This document shows positions 31,988 to 41,938 of a stretch of 64,000 nt of DNA, in pieces. Source of the stretch: Modestobacter sp. VKM Ac-2985. GTDB lineage: Bacteria; Actinomycetota; Actinomycetes; Mycobacteriales; Geodermatophilaceae. Each line of letters opens with the position of its first letter. Within the stretch, counting starts at the first letter, position 1. Made by a program: the position numbers and the translations under genes. The stretch is from the NCBI RefSeq assembly GCF_026967925.1, contig NZ_JAPVBI010000003.1:375070-439069 (forward strand), given 5' to 3'. The notes beneath the pieces were generated by a model, which searched no databases, was not told the DNA's origin, and worked only from the letters and a program-made list of their open reading frames with translations.

Positions 31988-33412
31988 TCACCCCGCCGGC
32001 AGGACCTTGCCCGGGTTCATCAGCCCGGCCGGGTCGAGCAGGGTCTTCACCCCGCGCATCAGCTCCAGCTCCAGCGGGTCCTCGTAGTCGGTGAGGAAGT
32101 CGCGCTTGGCCACCCCGATGCCGTGCTCGGCGCTGATGCTGCCGGCGAAGGACGCCGTCGAGTCGTAGACCACCCGGGCCAGCTCGTCGGCCCGGGCGCG
32201 GAAGGCCTCGTCGTCGGAGCCCACCGGCTTGCTCAGGTTGTAGTGCAGGTTGCCGTCGCCGACGTGCCCGTAGGCGACCACCCGGATGCCCGGGAGCGCG
32301 GCGGCCAGTGCCCGGTCGGTCTGCTCGACGAAGGCCGGGATCCGGCTGACCGGCACGGTGACGTCGTGCTTGAGGCTCGGGCCCTCGGAGTTCTGCGCCT
32401 CAGAGATCCCCTCCCGCAGCGCCCACAGCGCCGCGACCTGCGCCGAGCCCGAGGCGATGACCGCGTCGTGGACGAGCTCCCGGTCGAACGCCTCCCCCAG
32501 CGCGGTCTCCACGACCTCGGCCAGGCCGGCGTCGGGCAGGGTGTCGCTCAGCTCCACCAGCGCGTACCAGGGGTGCGGCTGCCCGAACGGGTCGCGGACC
32601 CCGGCCGCGTGTGCGAGCACGAAGTCCACGCTCTGCCGGCTCATCAGTTCGAACCCGGTCAGCCGGTCCCCGGCCAGGGCCCGCACGACCTCGATCAGCT
32701 CGACCGCCGCGGCCGGGTCCGGCAGCGCCACCCAGGCGGTGGCCCGGCTGCGGACGGCGGGGAAGAGCTTCAGCACGGCGGCGGTGATGACCCCGAGGGT
32801 GCCCTCCGCGCCGACGAACAGGTGCTTGAGGTCGTAGCCGGTGTTGTCCTTGCGCAGGCCGCGCAGCCCGTGCCAGACCCGGCCGCCGGGCAGCACGACC
32901 TCCAGGCCGAGCACGAGGTCGCGCATCGTCCCGTAGCGCAGCACGGCCGTGCCGCCGGCGTTGGTGGCCAGGTTGCCGCCGATCGTGGCGCTGCCCTCCG
33001 CGCCCAGCGACAGTGGGAACAGCCGGCCCGCGGCGGCCGCGGCCTCCTGCACCGACTGCAGGACGGCGCCGGCCTCCACGGTGATCGTCTGGTTGGCCGG
33101 GTCGAGCTCCCGCACCCGCCGCATCCGGCTGAGCGAGAGCACCACCTGCCGGCCGGTGGAGTCGGGCACCGCCCCGCCGCACAGGCCGGTGTTGCCGCCC
33201 TGCGGCACGACGGCGACCCCGGCGTCCCGGCACAGCCGGACCACCGCGGCCACCTCCTCGGTGCTGCCCGGTCGCACCACGGCGGCCGCCGCTCCGCTGT
33301 AGGCGCCCCGCCAGTCGGTGAGGTAGCTGCGCAGCTGGTCGGCGTCGGTGACCAGCCCGGCCGGCCCGACGGCGGCGCGCAGCGCGGGGAGCAGGGCGTC
33401 GGTGGCGGTCAC
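31988..33412 (-). CDS. FAD-linked D-2-hydroxyacid dehydrogenase (GlcD/D-lactate or D-2-hydroxyglutarate type)
   Basis: A 474-residue vanillyl-alcohol-oxidase-family flavoprotein. The FAD-binding domain (about 30-210) includes VVPQGGNTGLCGGAVPD, SLGAEGSATIGGNLATNAGGT and GAEGTLGVITAA. The C-terminal domain has YGHVGDGNLHYN and AEHGIGVAKR, with the metal/substrate histidines. Substrates may be D-lactate, D-2-hydroxyglutarate or similar. GTG 33412 overlaps the mqo stop by four bases, so it is translated with malate:quinone oxidoreductase; both would feed electrons to the respiratory chain. Confidence 0.9.
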   Translation of the reverse strand: MTATDALLPALRAAVGPAGLVTDADQLRSYLTDWRGAYSGAAAAVVRPGSTEEVAAVVRLCRDAGVAVVPQGGNTGLCGGAVPDSTGRQVVLSLSRMRRVRELDPANQTITVEAGAVLQSVQEAAAAAGRLFPLSLGAEGSATIGGNLATNAGGTAVLRYGTMRDLVLGLEVVLPGGRVWHGLRGLRKDNTGYDLKHLFVGAEGTLGVITAAVLKLFPAVRSRATAWVALPDPAAAVELIEVVRALAGDRLTGFELMSRQSVDFVLAHAAGVRDPFGQPHPWYALVELSDTLPDAGLAEVVETALGEAFDRELVHDAVIASGSAQVAALWALREGISEAQNSEGPSLKHDVTVPVSRIPAFVEQTDRALAAALPGIRVVAYGHVGDGNLHYNLSKPVGSDDEAFRARADELARVVYDSTASFAGSISAEHGIGVAKRDFLTDYEDPLELELMRGVKTLLDPAGLMNPGKVLPAG

Positions 33413-34902
33413 GCCGGGCCGCCTGTCGGGGTCAGCTGCAGCACCGCACGGGCGTGGTCCACGGTGGCGGCGAGCCGTGCGGCGTCCCAGCCGCGGACGG
33501 TGGCCTCGGAGGGGGCCAGGTCGTCCAGCCGGGGCGCCCACCCGGCCATCCGGCCCGGGAAGCTGGCCGCCAGCACGTCGACCATCGTGGCCGCGGCGGT
33601 CGAGGCGCCCGGCGAGGCGCCGAGCAGCGCGGCCAGTGAACCGCCGGCGGAGGTGAGCAGCTCGGTGCCGAAGCCGACCATGCTGCCCCGGCCGTCGGCG
33701 GTCTTCAGCACCTGCACCCGCTGGCCGGCGGTGATCAGCTCCCAGTCCTCGGCGCGCACCGACGGCACGAACTCCGCCAGCGCCGCGACCTTGTCCTCAC
33801 CGGTCTGCCGCAGCTGGCGCACCAGGTAGGCCATCAGGCTGCGGTTGTCGCGGGCGGCGGCCAGCAGGGTCGGGAGGTTGCCCCGCCGCACCGACCGCAC
33901 CAGGTCGGTGAGCCGGCCCTGGGTCAGGAACCGCGGGGAGAAGGCGGCGAACGGGCCGAACACCAGGTGCTCGCGGCCCTCCACGACCCGGCGGTCCAGG
34001 TGCGGCACCGAGATCGGCGGTGCACCGGGCGCCGCGTGGCCGTAGAGCTTGGCGGCGTGCGCGGCCACCAGCTCGGGGCGGTCGGTGCGCAGGAACTGGC
34101 CGCTGATCGGGAAGACGCCGTGGCTGCGCACCTCGGGCACCCGGGCCGACTGCAGCAGCGGCAGCGTGCCCCCACCGGCGCCCACGAAGACGTAGGGCGT
34201 GCTCAGCTGCCGCCGGGCGCCGGTGCCGCGGTCCCGGACGTCGACGTGCCACCGCCCGCCGTGCCGGCGCAGCGCGCGCACCTCCTGCCCGAACCGAACG
34301 TCGGCGCCGCGGCCGGCGAGCACGTCCAGCAGCCGGCGGGTGAGCACCCCGAAGTCGACGTCGGTGCCCTGCGCCGAGCGGGTGGCCGCCACCGGCTCAC
34401 CGGCCGGGCGCCGGTCGAACACCAGCGGCAGCCACCGGGCGAGCACCGCGGGGTCGTCGGAGAACTCCTGACCGGCGAAGAGCGGGTGGTCCCGCAGCGC
34501 CTCCCAGCGGGCGCGCAGGTAGGCCACCCCGTCGGCGCCCCGGCCGAAGCCCATGTGCGGCACCGAGCGGATGAAGTCCCCCGGCGCGCCCAGCAGCCCG
34601 CGCTCGACCAGCTGCGCCCACAGCTGCAGCGAGGTGAGGAACTGCTCGCCGATCTGCACCGCGCTGGTCACGTCCACCGTGCCGTCGGGCCGGCGGGGCG
34701 TGTAGTTGAACTCGCAGAGCCCGGCGTGCCCGGTGCCGGCGTTGTTCCAGGCGCTGGAGCTCTCCAGCCCGGCGGCGTCCAGCCGCTCGACGACGCTGAT
34801 CGTCCAGTCCGGTTCCAGCTCGCTGAGCAGCACCCCCAGCGTCGCGCTCATCACCCCGCCGCCGATCAGGACGACGTCCCGCTCCTCCGCCGTGCTCGTC
34901 AT
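33409..34902 (-). CDS. mqo: malate:quinone oxidoreductase
   Basis: Membrane-associated FAD enzyme oxidising malate to oxaloacetate with quinone as acceptor. The 497-residue length is normal. DVVLIGGGVMSATLGVLLSE is the FAD-binding loop; SSAWNNAGTGHAGLCEFNYTP, IRSVPHMGFGRG and VFVGAGGGTLPLLQSA are Mqo-specific. The C-terminal half carries GFGTELLTSAGGSLAALLGASPG. ATG 34902 follows gaggggag. It is the first gene of a two-gene unit with the D-2-hydroxyacid dehydrogenase. Confidence 0.95.
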   Translation of the reverse strand: MTSTAEERDVVLIGGGVMSATLGVLLSELEPDWTISVVERLDAAGLESSSAWNNAGTGHAGLCEFNYTPRRPDGTVDVTSAVQIGEQFLTSLQLWAQLVERGLLGAPGDFIRSVPHMGFGRGADGVAYLRARWEALRDHPLFAGQEFSDDPAVLARWLPLVFDRRPAGEPVAATRSAQGTDVDFGVLTRRLLDVLAGRGADVRFGQEVRALRRHGGRWHVDVRDRGTGARRQLSTPYVFVGAGGGTLPLLQSARVPEVRSHGVFPISGQFLRTDRPELVAAHAAKLYGHAAPGAPPISVPHLDRRVVEGREHLVFGPFAAFSPRFLTQGRLTDLVRSVRRGNLPTLLAAARDNRSLMAYLVRQLRQTGEDKVAALAEFVPSVRAEDWELITAGQRVQVLKTADGRGSMVGFGTELLTSAGGSLAALLGASPGASTAAATMVDVLAASFPGRMAGWAPRLDDLAPSEATVRGWDAARLAATVDHARAVLQLTPTGGPA

Positions 34903-34945
34903 GCCCGCTCCCCTCGTCCGTGTCCCGCCGTCTCCGCCGTTCCCC

Positions 34946-35875
34946 TCAGCCCAGGACCACCGCGACCCCCACCAGCACCGGGACCGACAGCACCGTGGTC
35001 AGCAGGACGACGTCGCGGGCCAGCCCGGTGCCGCGGTCGTAGGCGGTGGCGTAGACGAACACGTTCTGCGCGGTGGGCAGGGCGGAGGTGAGGGTGACCG
35101 CGAGCAACGGCACCCCGGACAGGTCCACCACCCACCGGCCCACCAGGTAGGCCGCCGCCGGCTGGGCGAGGGTCTTGAGCACGACCGCCAGCCAGACCTG
35201 GCCGCGCCCGTCGCCGGTGGCCGGGCGGGGCGCACCGCGCAGGCCGGAGCCGAAGGCGAGCAGCGCGGCCGGGACCGCGAGCGCCGCGAGCAGCTCGACC
35301 GGCCGCAGCACCACCGACGGCAGCCGCAGCCCGGTCTCGGCCAGCAGCAGCCCGAGCACGCAGCCGAGCACCACCGGGGTGCGCACCGGCTGGGTGATCA
35401 CCCGCCAGCGCGAGGGGGCCGCCTCGGTGGCCCCGCGGGACCCGGCCAGCACCGACAGCCCGACCGGGGCCATCACCAGCACCTGGAACAGCAGCACCGG
35501 GGCGACGTAGGAGGCGTCGCCCAGCACGTAGACCGCGATCGGTATGCCCAGGTTGCCCGCGTTGACGTAGCCGGACGCCAGCGCGCCGGTGGTCAGCTGC
35601 GCCGGGGCCAGCCGCCACCACCACCGGGCCAGCCCGGTGTAGAGCAGCGCGACGAGCAGGGCGCTGCCGCCGGTGGCCACCAGCGCGGAGGTCAGCAGCG
35701 TGGCCGGGTCGGCGTCGGCCAGGGTGAGCAGCAGCAGCGCCGGGGTGGCCACGTAGTAGGACAGCCGGGAGAGCACCCCGGTCGCGCCCGCCCCCAGGAC
35801 GCCGGTGCGCGCGGTGACCCAGCCGACGCCGATGACCGCGGCGAGGGCGGCGAACCCGCCCAGCACCGCGGTCAC
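34946..35875 (-). CDS. AEC (auxin efflux carrier) family transporter
   Basis: A 309-residue membrane protein with about ten hydrophobic segments in two halves. YVNAGNLGIPIAVYVLGD (about 105-122) and the C-terminal VTLTSALPTAQNVFVYA are the two crossover motifs of this family, which moves organic acids such as malate or other metabolites in bacteria. GTG 35875 lies 13 bases after the ATP-grasp gene, so it may be the last gene of the aldarate operon. Direction and substrate unknown. Confidence 0.85.
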   Translation of the reverse strand: MTAVLGGFAALAAVIGVGWVTARTGVLGAGATGVLSRLSYYVATPALLLLTLADADPATLLTSALVATGGSALLVALLYTGLARWWWRLAPAQLTTGALASGYVNAGNLGIPIAVYVLGDASYVAPVLLFQVLVMAPVGLSVLAGSRGATEAAPSRWRVITQPVRTPVVLGCVLGLLLAETGLRLPSVVLRPVELLAALAVPAALLAFGSGLRGAPRPATGDGRGQVWLAVVLKTLAQPAAAYLVGRWVVDLSGVPLLAVTLTSALPTAQNVFVYATAYDRGTGLARDVVLLTTVLSVPVLVGVAVVLG

Positions 35876-35888
35876 CGGGCGGCGGCCG

Positions 35889-36764
35889 TCACCGGGTCGC
35901 GGCCGACACCGCGGTCACCCACTGCGCCACCGCGGTCTCCGGGGCCTGGGGCAGGAAGAGGCTGGGCTCGGTGAGCTCCAGCTCCAGCACCACCGGGCGG
36001 CCGGCGTCGTCGGTGACCAGGTCGATCCGGGCGTACAGCGGCGGTTCGGTGCCCGGGACCGAGCTCGGGACGAGGTCCGGGACGGCGTCGAGGACCGCCT
36101 GGGCGACCGCCCGCTGCGCCGGGGTCGGGTCGACCGCGCGCAGGTCACCGCGGCTGTCCCGGTCCTGGCGCACGCCCTCCCCGCGCTGCAGCAGCGGCCC
36201 CTTGCGCACGGCGTGGGTGAACCGGCCGCCGAGGAAGAGCATCGCGGTCTCCCCGGCGTCGTCCACGCTGGCCAGGTAGGGCTGCACCATCGCCGTCCGG
36301 CCGGCGGCGGTGAGCTCGGCGACGTGCCCGAGCGCCGCCGCCGGGTCGGTCCAGCGGGCGGTGTCCCGGGAGCCGGCCGAGATCGACGGCTTGACCACCC
36401 ACTCCCCCGCGTCGGGCAGCTGCCCGGCCTCGGTGGGGCCCCAGACGGTGGGCACCACGGGGAGGCCGGCGCCGGCCAGGTCGCGCAGGTGGGTCTTGTC
36501 GGTGTTCCAGGCCAGCACCGGCGCCGGGTTCCGCAGCCGGGGCACCGACTCCGCCCAGCCGAGGAACTCGGCGCGGCGCCAGGCGTAGTCCCAGCAGGAC
36601 CGGACGACGGCCAGGTCGAGCCCGGCCCAGTCGACGTCCGGGTCGTCCCAGCGCACCAGGTCGACGGCCAGCCCGGCGTCCCGCAGCGCCGACGCCGCGA
36701 TCGGCAGGTCCGGGTCGACCCGCAGCCCCCGCTCGCTGCTGACCAGCGCGACCCGGGCGCTCAC
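35889..36764 (-). CDS. ATP-grasp ligase-like protein of unknown substrate
   Basis: A 291-residue protein of the RimK-like ATP-grasp group. DLAVVRSCWDYAWRRAEFLGW, NPAPVLAWNTDKTHLRDLA and EWVVKPSISAGSRDT resemble orphan actinobacterial ATP-grasp proteins and the cycloserine ligase group; YARIDLVTDDAGRPVVLELELTEPS holds the metal-binding Asp and Glu. These enzymes join a carboxylate to an amine or thiol using ATP. GTG 36764 overlaps the aldehyde dehydrogenase stop by four bases, so it is coupled to aldarate degradation, with no known pathway role there. Confidence 0.8.
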   Translation of the reverse strand: MSARVALVSSERGLRVDPDLPIAASALRDAGLAVDLVRWDDPDVDWAGLDLAVVRSCWDYAWRRAEFLGWAESVPRLRNPAPVLAWNTDKTHLRDLAGAGLPVVPTVWGPTEAGQLPDAGEWVVKPSISAGSRDTARWTDPAAALGHVAELTAAGRTAMVQPYLASVDDAGETAMLFLGGRFTHAVRKGPLLQRGEGVRQDRDSRGDLRAVDPTPAQRAVAQAVLDAVPDLVPSSVPGTEPPLYARIDLVTDDAGRPVVLELELTEPSLFLPQAPETAVAQWVTAVSAATR

Positions 36765-38275
36765 GCCGGCAGCTGCAGGACGCCGTCCACCCGGCGCGGG
36801 ATGCCGGTGAAGCCGTCGGTGAGCTCGGCGGGGAGCACCTCGGCCGGGGCGCCCTGCCAGGTGACCGGGCGCAGGAACCGGCGGATCGCCGAGGTGCCGA
36901 CCGAGGTGTGCTGGGAGTTCGTCGACGGCCAGGGGCCACCGTGGTGCTGGGCCCAGGAGACGGCGACCCCGGTCGGGTAGGCGTCGTAGACGATCCGGCC
37001 GGCCCGGGTGCGCAGCTCCTGGGAGACGGTCAGCGGCAGCTGCGTCTCCCCCGCCCCGCGGAGCACCGTGGCGGTGAGCGAGGAGGGCATCTTCCCCAGC
37101 GCGGCGAAGAGCTCCGGCTCGCCGTCGTACCGGACCACCACGGTCACCGGTCCGAAGACCTCCTCGGTGACCTGCTCGGGCAGCTGCGCGGCCGAGGTGG
37201 TGAGCAGCAGCGGCGTCGCGGCGAACCCGGTGCCGTCGACCTCGGTGCCGCGGGCGACGGCGGTGACGCCGGGTGCACCGGCGATGGCGGCGGACAGCTT
37301 CCCGAAGGACGCCGCGATCCCCTCGTTGAGCAGCACCTGGGGGCTGCTGCCGCGGACCGCCTCGGCCATCGCGTCCACGACCTGGTCGCCCTCGGCGCCG
37401 GCGGGCACCAGCACCAGGCCGGGCTTGGTGCAGAACTGCCCGGCGCCCAGGGTGAAGGAGCCGACCAGTTCCGTGCCCAGCTGGGTGGCGCGCTCGGCGG
37501 CGGCCTGCGGGGTGACCACGACGGGGTTGAGGCTGCTCAGCTCGCCGAAGAACGGGATCGGGTCGGGCCGCTGCTCGATGATCTGCAGCAGCGCGCGGCC
37601 GCCGTTCACCGACCCGGTGAAGCCGACCGCGCGGATCGCCGGGTGGGCGACCAGGTCGGCGCCGGCCTGCAGGCCGTGCACCAGGCCGAGGGTCCCCTCG
37701 GGGGCGCCGGCCGCGCGGGCCGCCTCGACCAGCACCTCGAACACCAGCTGCGAGGTGGCCGGGTGCGAGCCGTGCGCCTTCACGACGACCGGGCAGCCGG
37801 CGGCCAGCGCGGAGGCGGTGTCCCCGCCGGGCACGGAGAACGCCAGCGGGAAGTTGCTGGCCCCGAAGACCGCGACCGGGCCGATCGGCAGCAGCATCCG
37901 GCGCAGGTCCGGGCGCGGGCCCATCGGGGTGTCGCCGGGGTGGTCGATCGTCGCCTCGAGGTAGCTGCCCTCGGCGAGCACCTCGGCGAACAGCCGCAGC
38001 TGGTAGGCGGTGCGGGTCAGCTCACCGTTCAGCCGGGTGGTGCCCAGGGCGGTCTCCCGGTCGGCGACGGCGACGACGTCCTCCCGTCGGGCCTCCAGGG
38101 CGTCGGCCAGGGCGCGCAGCAGCGCCGCCCGGCCGTCGCGGCCGAGCTCTTCGAGCCCGGACGCGGCGGCCAGCGCCGCCTCGCAGAGCCGGGCGACCTC
38201 GGCCGTGCTGGTCTCCGGGGCGACGACCTCGGCCGTCTCTCCGGTGCGCGGGTCGATGCTGACGACGTCGCTCAT
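36761..38275 (-). CDS. 2-oxoglutarate semialdehyde dehydrogenase (NADP type)
   Basis: A 504-residue aldehyde dehydrogenase that would oxidise 2,5-dioxopentanoate to 2-oxoglutarate, the last step of aldarate breakdown. VAVFGASNFPLAFSVPGGDT and CPVVVKAHGSHPATS are features of this ALDH subfamily. FFGELSSLNPVV carries the catalytic Glu, and GAGQFCTKPGLVLVP the catalytic Cys (around residue 290). ATG 38275 is 26 bases after the dehydratase gene. Position after kdgD, gudD and the galactarate dehydratase strongly supports the assignment. Confidence 0.93.
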   Translation of the reverse strand: MSDVVSIDPRTGETAEVVAPETSTAEVARLCEAALAAASGLEELGRDGRAALLRALADALEARREDVVAVADRETALGTTRLNGELTRTAYQLRLFAEVLAEGSYLEATIDHPGDTPMGPRPDLRRMLLPIGPVAVFGASNFPLAFSVPGGDTASALAAGCPVVVKAHGSHPATSQLVFEVLVEAARAAGAPEGTLGLVHGLQAGADLVAHPAIRAVGFTGSVNGGRALLQIIEQRPDPIPFFGELSSLNPVVVTPQAAAERATQLGTELVGSFTLGAGQFCTKPGLVLVPAGAEGDQVVDAMAEAVRGSSPQVLLNEGIAASFGKLSAAIAGAPGVTAVARGTEVDGTGFAATPLLLTTSAAQLPEQVTEEVFGPVTVVVRYDGEPELFAALGKMPSSLTATVLRGAGETQLPLTVSQELRTRAGRIVYDAYPTGVAVSWAQHHGGPWPSTNSQHTSVGTSAIRRFLRPVTWQGAPAEVLPAELTDGFTGIPRRVDGVLQLPA

Positions 38276-38301
38276 GTCGGGACTCCTCTTCGTGGACGGG
38301 T

Positions 38302-39468
38302 TCAGCGGGGCGCGTCGACGTGGACGCGGTCCACGGTCCAGGCGCGCGCCTGCTCGGTCAGGGTGACACCGAGACCGGGGCGGTCGGACAGGTGCATCCG
38401 GCCGTCGCGGGTCTCCAGCCGCTCGTTGAACAGCGGGTGCAGCCAGTCGAAGTGCTCGACCCACGGCTCGTGCGGGTAGGCCGCGGCCAGGTGGACGTGG
38501 ATCTCCATGGCGAAGTGCGGTGCGATCTGCAGGTTCGCCTCGTCGGCGAGCGCGGACAGCTTGAGGAACTGGGTGATGCCGCCGATCCGCGGGGCGTCGG
38601 GCTGCAGGATGTCGACCGAGCCGGCCCGGATGAGCTCGCGGTGCTCGGCGACGGAGGTGAGCATCTCGCCGGTGGCGATCGCGGTGTCCAGCGAGCGGGC
38701 CAGCTGGGCGTGACCCTCGGCGTCGTAGGCGTCCAGCGGCTCCTCGATCCAGACCAGGTCGAACTCCTCCAGCCGGCGGCTGACCCGCATGGCTGTGGGC
38801 CGGTCCCACTGCTGGTTGGCGTCGACCATGAAGGGGACGCCGTCCCCGAGGTGCTCGCGGACGGCGCGCACCCGGCGCAGGTCCTCCGCGGAGTCGGGCA
38901 GGCCGACCTTGATCTTGATGCCGCCGACGCCGCTCTCCAGCGTGCGGGTGGCGTTCTCGTTGACCTGCTCGATCGTCTCGTGCAGGAAGCCGCCCGAGGT
39001 GTTGTAGCAGCGCACCGAGTCCCGGTGGGCCCCCAGCAGCTTGGCCAGCGGCAGCCCGGCGCGCTTGGCCTTGAGGTCCCACAGCGCGACGTCGAAGGCC
39101 GCGATCGCCTGGGTGGAGGCACCGCTGCGGCCCACCGAGGCACCGGCCCAGACCAGCTTGGTCCACAGCCGGGCGATGTCGCTGGGGTCCTCCCCGATCA
39201 GGTCCGGGGCGATCTCCCGGGCGTGCGCGAACTGCGCCGGCCCACCAGCCCGCTTGGAGTAGCTGAAGCCGACGCCCTCGAGCCCGGCCTCGGTGCGGAT
39301 CTCGGCGAAGAGGAAGGCCACCTCGGTCATCGGCCGCTGCCGGCCGGTGAACACCTTGGCGTCGCTGATCGGGTTGGGCAGCGGCAGCGTGACCGAGGAG
39401 AGCGTGACCTCCGAGATCCGGTCGAGCACGGCGGGGGCCGGCGTCGGGGCGAGAGCGGTCGTGGTCAT
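38302..39468 (-). CDS. enolase-superfamily galactarate/L-talarate dehydratase
   Basis: A 388-residue mandelate racemase-like enzyme. GIKIKVG is the KxK pair (about residue 195); VDANQQWD, IEEPL and GEMLTS give the metal-binding Asp, Glu and Glu. QPDAPRIGGITQFLKL and APHFAMEIHVHLAAAYPHEP (His general base) match the talarate/galactarate dehydratase group. Product 5-keto-4-deoxy-D-glucarate is shared with glucarate dehydratase. ATG 39468 follows ggag; the upstream in-frame ATG 39480 is less likely. Confidence 0.85.
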   Translation of the reverse strand: MTTTALAPTPAPAVLDRISEVTLSSVTLPLPNPISDAKVFTGRQRPMTEVAFLFAEIRTEAGLEGVGFSYSKRAGGPAQFAHAREIAPDLIGEDPSDIARLWTKLVWAGASVGRSGASTQAIAAFDVALWDLKAKRAGLPLAKLLGAHRDSVRCYNTSGGFLHETIEQVNENATRTLESGVGGIKIKVGLPDSAEDLRRVRAVREHLGDGVPFMVDANQQWDRPTAMRVSRRLEEFDLVWIEEPLDAYDAEGHAQLARSLDTAIATGEMLTSVAEHRELIRAGSVDILQPDAPRIGGITQFLKLSALADEANLQIAPHFAMEIHVHLAAAYPHEPWVEHFDWLHPLFNERLETRDGRMHLSDRPGLGVTLTEQARAWTVDRVHVDAPR

Positions 39469-39486
39469 CGGGAGCTCCAAGGGGGG

Positions 39487-40842
39487 TCAGCGGACCAGGC
39501 AGGGGCGCTTGGGGTCGAAGCGCCACTCGGGGACGAGGTACTGCATGGCGACCGCGTCGTCCCGGGCGCCGAGGCCGTGCTCGCGGTAGAGCTCGTGCGC
39601 CGCGGCCAGGGCGTCCCGGTCCAGCTCGACGCCGAGCCCGGGCGCGGTGGGGACGGCGATCTGCCCGTCCCGGATCTGCAGCGGCGACCGGGTGAGCGCC
39701 TGACCGTCCTGCCAGATCCAGTGGGTGTCCAGCGCGGTGATCTCCCCCGGTGCGGCAGCGCCGACCTGGGTGAACATCGCCAGCGAGATGTCGAAGTGGT
39801 TGTTGGAGTGCGAGCCCCAGGTCAGGCCGAAGTCGGCGCACAGCTGGGCCACCCGCACCGACCCGCGCATGGTCCAGAAGTGCGGGTCGGCCAGCGGGAT
39901 GTCCACGGCGTGCGACCGGACGGCGTGGGCCATCTGCCGCCAGTCGGTGGCGATCATGTTGGTGGCCGTCGGCAGCCCCGTGGTCTGCCGGAACTCCGCC
40001 ATGACCTCCCGCCCGGAGAAGCCGCCCTCGGCCCCGACCGGGTCCTCGGCGTAGGCGAGCACCCCGTGCAGGTCGCCGAGCAGCCGGACGGCGTCGGCGA
40101 GCAGCCAGCCCCCGTTGGGGTCCAGCGTGATCCGGGCGTCGGGGAAGCGCTGCGCCAGCGCCCGGACGGCGGCGACCTCCTGCTCGCCGGCGAGCACCCC
40201 GCCCTTCAGCTTGAAGTCGGCGAAGCCGTAGCGGGCCTGGGCCGCCTCGGCCAGGGCGACGACCGACTCGGGGGTGAGCGCGGGCTCCCGGCGCAGCCGC
40301 TCCCAGTCGTCGGCGGGGGCAGCCTCGGCGACGTAGGGCAGGTCGGTCGCCGTCCGGTCCCCGACGTAGAACAGGTAGCCCAGCATCGGCACGGCGTCGC
40401 GCTGCTGCCCCTCGCCCAGCAGCTCGGCGACCGGCACCCCGAGGTGCTGCCCGAGCAGGTCCAGCAATGCGGACTCCAGCCCGGTCACCGCGTGGATCGT
40501 CGTCCGGAGGTCGAAGGTCTGCAGACCGCGGCCGCCGGCGTCCCGGTCGGCGAAGGTGTCCGCGACCGAGCGCAGCAGCCGGCCGAAGGCGGCCACCGGC
40601 TGCCCGACGAGCAGCGGGCCGGCGTCGGCGACCGTCCGGCGGATCTCCTCGCCGCCGGGCACCTCGCCGACGCCCTCGCGGCCCGCGCTGTCGGTGACGA
40701 TCACGATGTTGCGGGTGAAGAACGGGCCGTGCGCGCCGCTGAGGTTCAGCAGCATGCTGTCGTGCCCCGCGACGGGCACCACCTCGACGCGGGCGACGGT
40801 CGGCACCTCCACGCGGGCGACAGAGGGCGCAGTGCCGGTCAT
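39487..40842 (-). CDS. gudD: glucarate dehydratase
   Basis: A 451-residue enolase-superfamily enzyme making 5-keto-4-deoxy-D-glucarate from D-glucarate. [20 protein letters not shown] is the characteristic glucarate dehydratase opening; [14 protein letters not shown] holds the KxK pair, ITLDPNGGW and AEDPVGAE the metal ligands, and [16 protein letters not shown] the His. The family C-terminus [14 protein letters not shown] is intact. ATG 40842 follows gagagga. It lies directly before the galactarate dehydratase gene. Confidence 0.95.
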   Translation of the reverse strand: MTGTAPSVARVEVPTVARVEVVPVAGHDSMLLNLSGAHGPFFTRNIVIVTDSAGREGVGEVPGGEEIRRTVADAGPLLVGQPVAAFGRLLRSVADTFADRDAGGRGLQTFDLRTTIHAVTGLESALLDLLGQHLGVPVAELLGEGQQRDAVPMLGYLFYVGDRTATDLPYVAEAAPADDWERLRREPALTPESVVALAEAAQARYGFADFKLKGGVLAGEQEVAAVRALAQRFPDARITLDPNGGWLLADAVRLLGDLHGVLAYAEDPVGAEGGFSGREVMAEFRQTTGLPTATNMIATDWRQMAHAVRSHAVDIPLADPHFWTMRGSVRVAQLCADFGLTWGSHSNNHFDISLAMFTQVGAAAPGEITALDTHWIWQDGQALTRSPLQIRDGQIAVPTAPGLGVELDRDALAAAHELYREHGLGARDDAVAMQYLVPEWRFDPKRPCLVR

Positions 40843-40889
40843 CGGGTTCCTCTCAGCAGACGGCGGGCAGCGGGTCCAGGAGACCTGGT

Positions 40890-41804
40890 TCAGGAGATCT
40901 TGGAGACCAACGTGGTCAGCTCGCCGAGCTCGGCCTCGGTCAGGTCGGTGAGCGGCGGGCGCACCCGGCCGCCGTCCCGGCCCACCGCGGTGAGACCGGC
41001 CTTCACGATCGAGACCGCGTAGCCGCGGGCCCGGTCGCGGACGTCGAGGTACGGGAGGACGAAGTCGTTGAGCATCCCGTACACCGCCACCCGGTCCTGG
41101 GCGCGGACGGCCGCGTAGAACCGGAGCGCGAACTCGGGCACGAAGTTGTACAGCGCCGAGGAGTACGTGCTCACCCCCAGCTGAAGCAGCGGGAGCGCGA
41201 ACGTCTCGGCGGTGGGGAGGCCACCGACGTAGATGAGCCGGTCGCCGACCTTGGCGTAGGTGCGGGTCATCTGCTCGATGTCGCCGACGCCGTCCTTGAG
41301 CCCGATCAGGTTGGGGTTCCGGTCGGCGAGCTCGGCGACGGCGCCGTCGGTGAGCACGGCGTTGGCCCGGCTGTAGACCACCACGCCGAGGTCGGTGGCC
41401 CGGCAGACGGCGCTGACGTGCTCGACCAGGCCGGCCTGGCTGGCCTCGGTGAGGTAGGGCGGGAAGAGCAGCAGGCCGTCGGCGCCGGCGGCCTGGGCGG
41501 CCTGGGCCTGGGCCACGGACACGGCGGTCCCGCCGGTGGCCGGGGCGATGACGGGCACCCGGCCGGCGATCTCGTCGACGGCGACCCGGACGACGCGGTC
41601 GATCTCGGCGGGGGTGAGCGAGAAGCCCTCCCCGGTGCCGCCGGCGGCGAAGAGGCCGGCCACGTCGAAGCTCGACTGCCAGGCCAGGTGCTCGCGGTAG
41701 CGGGGTTCGTCGAACTGCAGCTCGGCGTCGAAGTGGGTGACCGGGAACGACAGCAGGCCGGACTTCAGCCGGTCGGCGAGAGCATCCGGGGGCAGCAACG
41801 TCAC
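40890..41804 (-). CDS. kdgD: 5-dehydro-4-deoxyglucarate dehydratase (decarboxylating)
   Basis: A 304-residue TIM-barrel enzyme of the DapA/NAL superfamily. It converts 5-keto-4-deoxy-glucarate to 2-oxoglutarate semialdehyde plus CO2 and water. [21 protein letters not shown] is the KdgD N-terminus; [12 protein letters not shown] binds the carboxylate; [10 protein letters not shown] has the catalytic Tyr, and [10 protein letters not shown] the Schiff-base Lys (about 190). GTG 41804 follows aagga. It is the first gene of the operon kdgD-gudD-galactarate dehydratase-ALDH, whose promoter must lie in the 134 bases up to the LysR gene. Confidence 0.95.
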   Translation of the reverse strand: MTLLPPDALADRLKSGLLSFPVTHFDAELQFDEPRYREHLAWQSSFDVAGLFAAGGTGEGFSLTPAEIDRVVRVAVDEIAGRVPVIAPATGGTAVSVAQAQAAQAAGADGLLLFPPYLTEASQAGLVEHVSAVCRATDLGVVVYSRANAVLTDGAVAELADRNPNLIGLKDGVGDIEQMTRTYAKVGDRLIYVGGLPTAETFALPLLQLGVSTYSSALYNFVPEFALRFYAAVRAQDRVAVYGMLNDFVLPYLDVRDRARGYAVSIVKAGLTAVGRDGGRVRPPLTDLTEAELGELTTLVSKIS

Positions 41805-41938
41805 AGCTCGTGTCCTTGGGGTCGACGGGTCCGCGCACTGGTCGACCGGAGGTCGTGGGCGGTGGTCGACGTCACCCTAGGAACGGCCCGCGATGCCTGT
41901 CCAAGAGCAGTTCCGCATCACTCGATGCACGCAGGGCA

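Noticed and set aside
38320..41022. A 900-codon open frame on the plus strand, antisense to the aldarate operon
   Set aside because: Composition is the mirror of four well-supported minus-strand enzymes; it has no domain signature. Very high GC leaves antisense frames open by chance.
41890..41937. GATGCC ... GGCATC pair as the LysR operator
   Set aside because: Spacing of about 36 bases is too long for one LysR half-site pair, although each half may contribute to separate sites.
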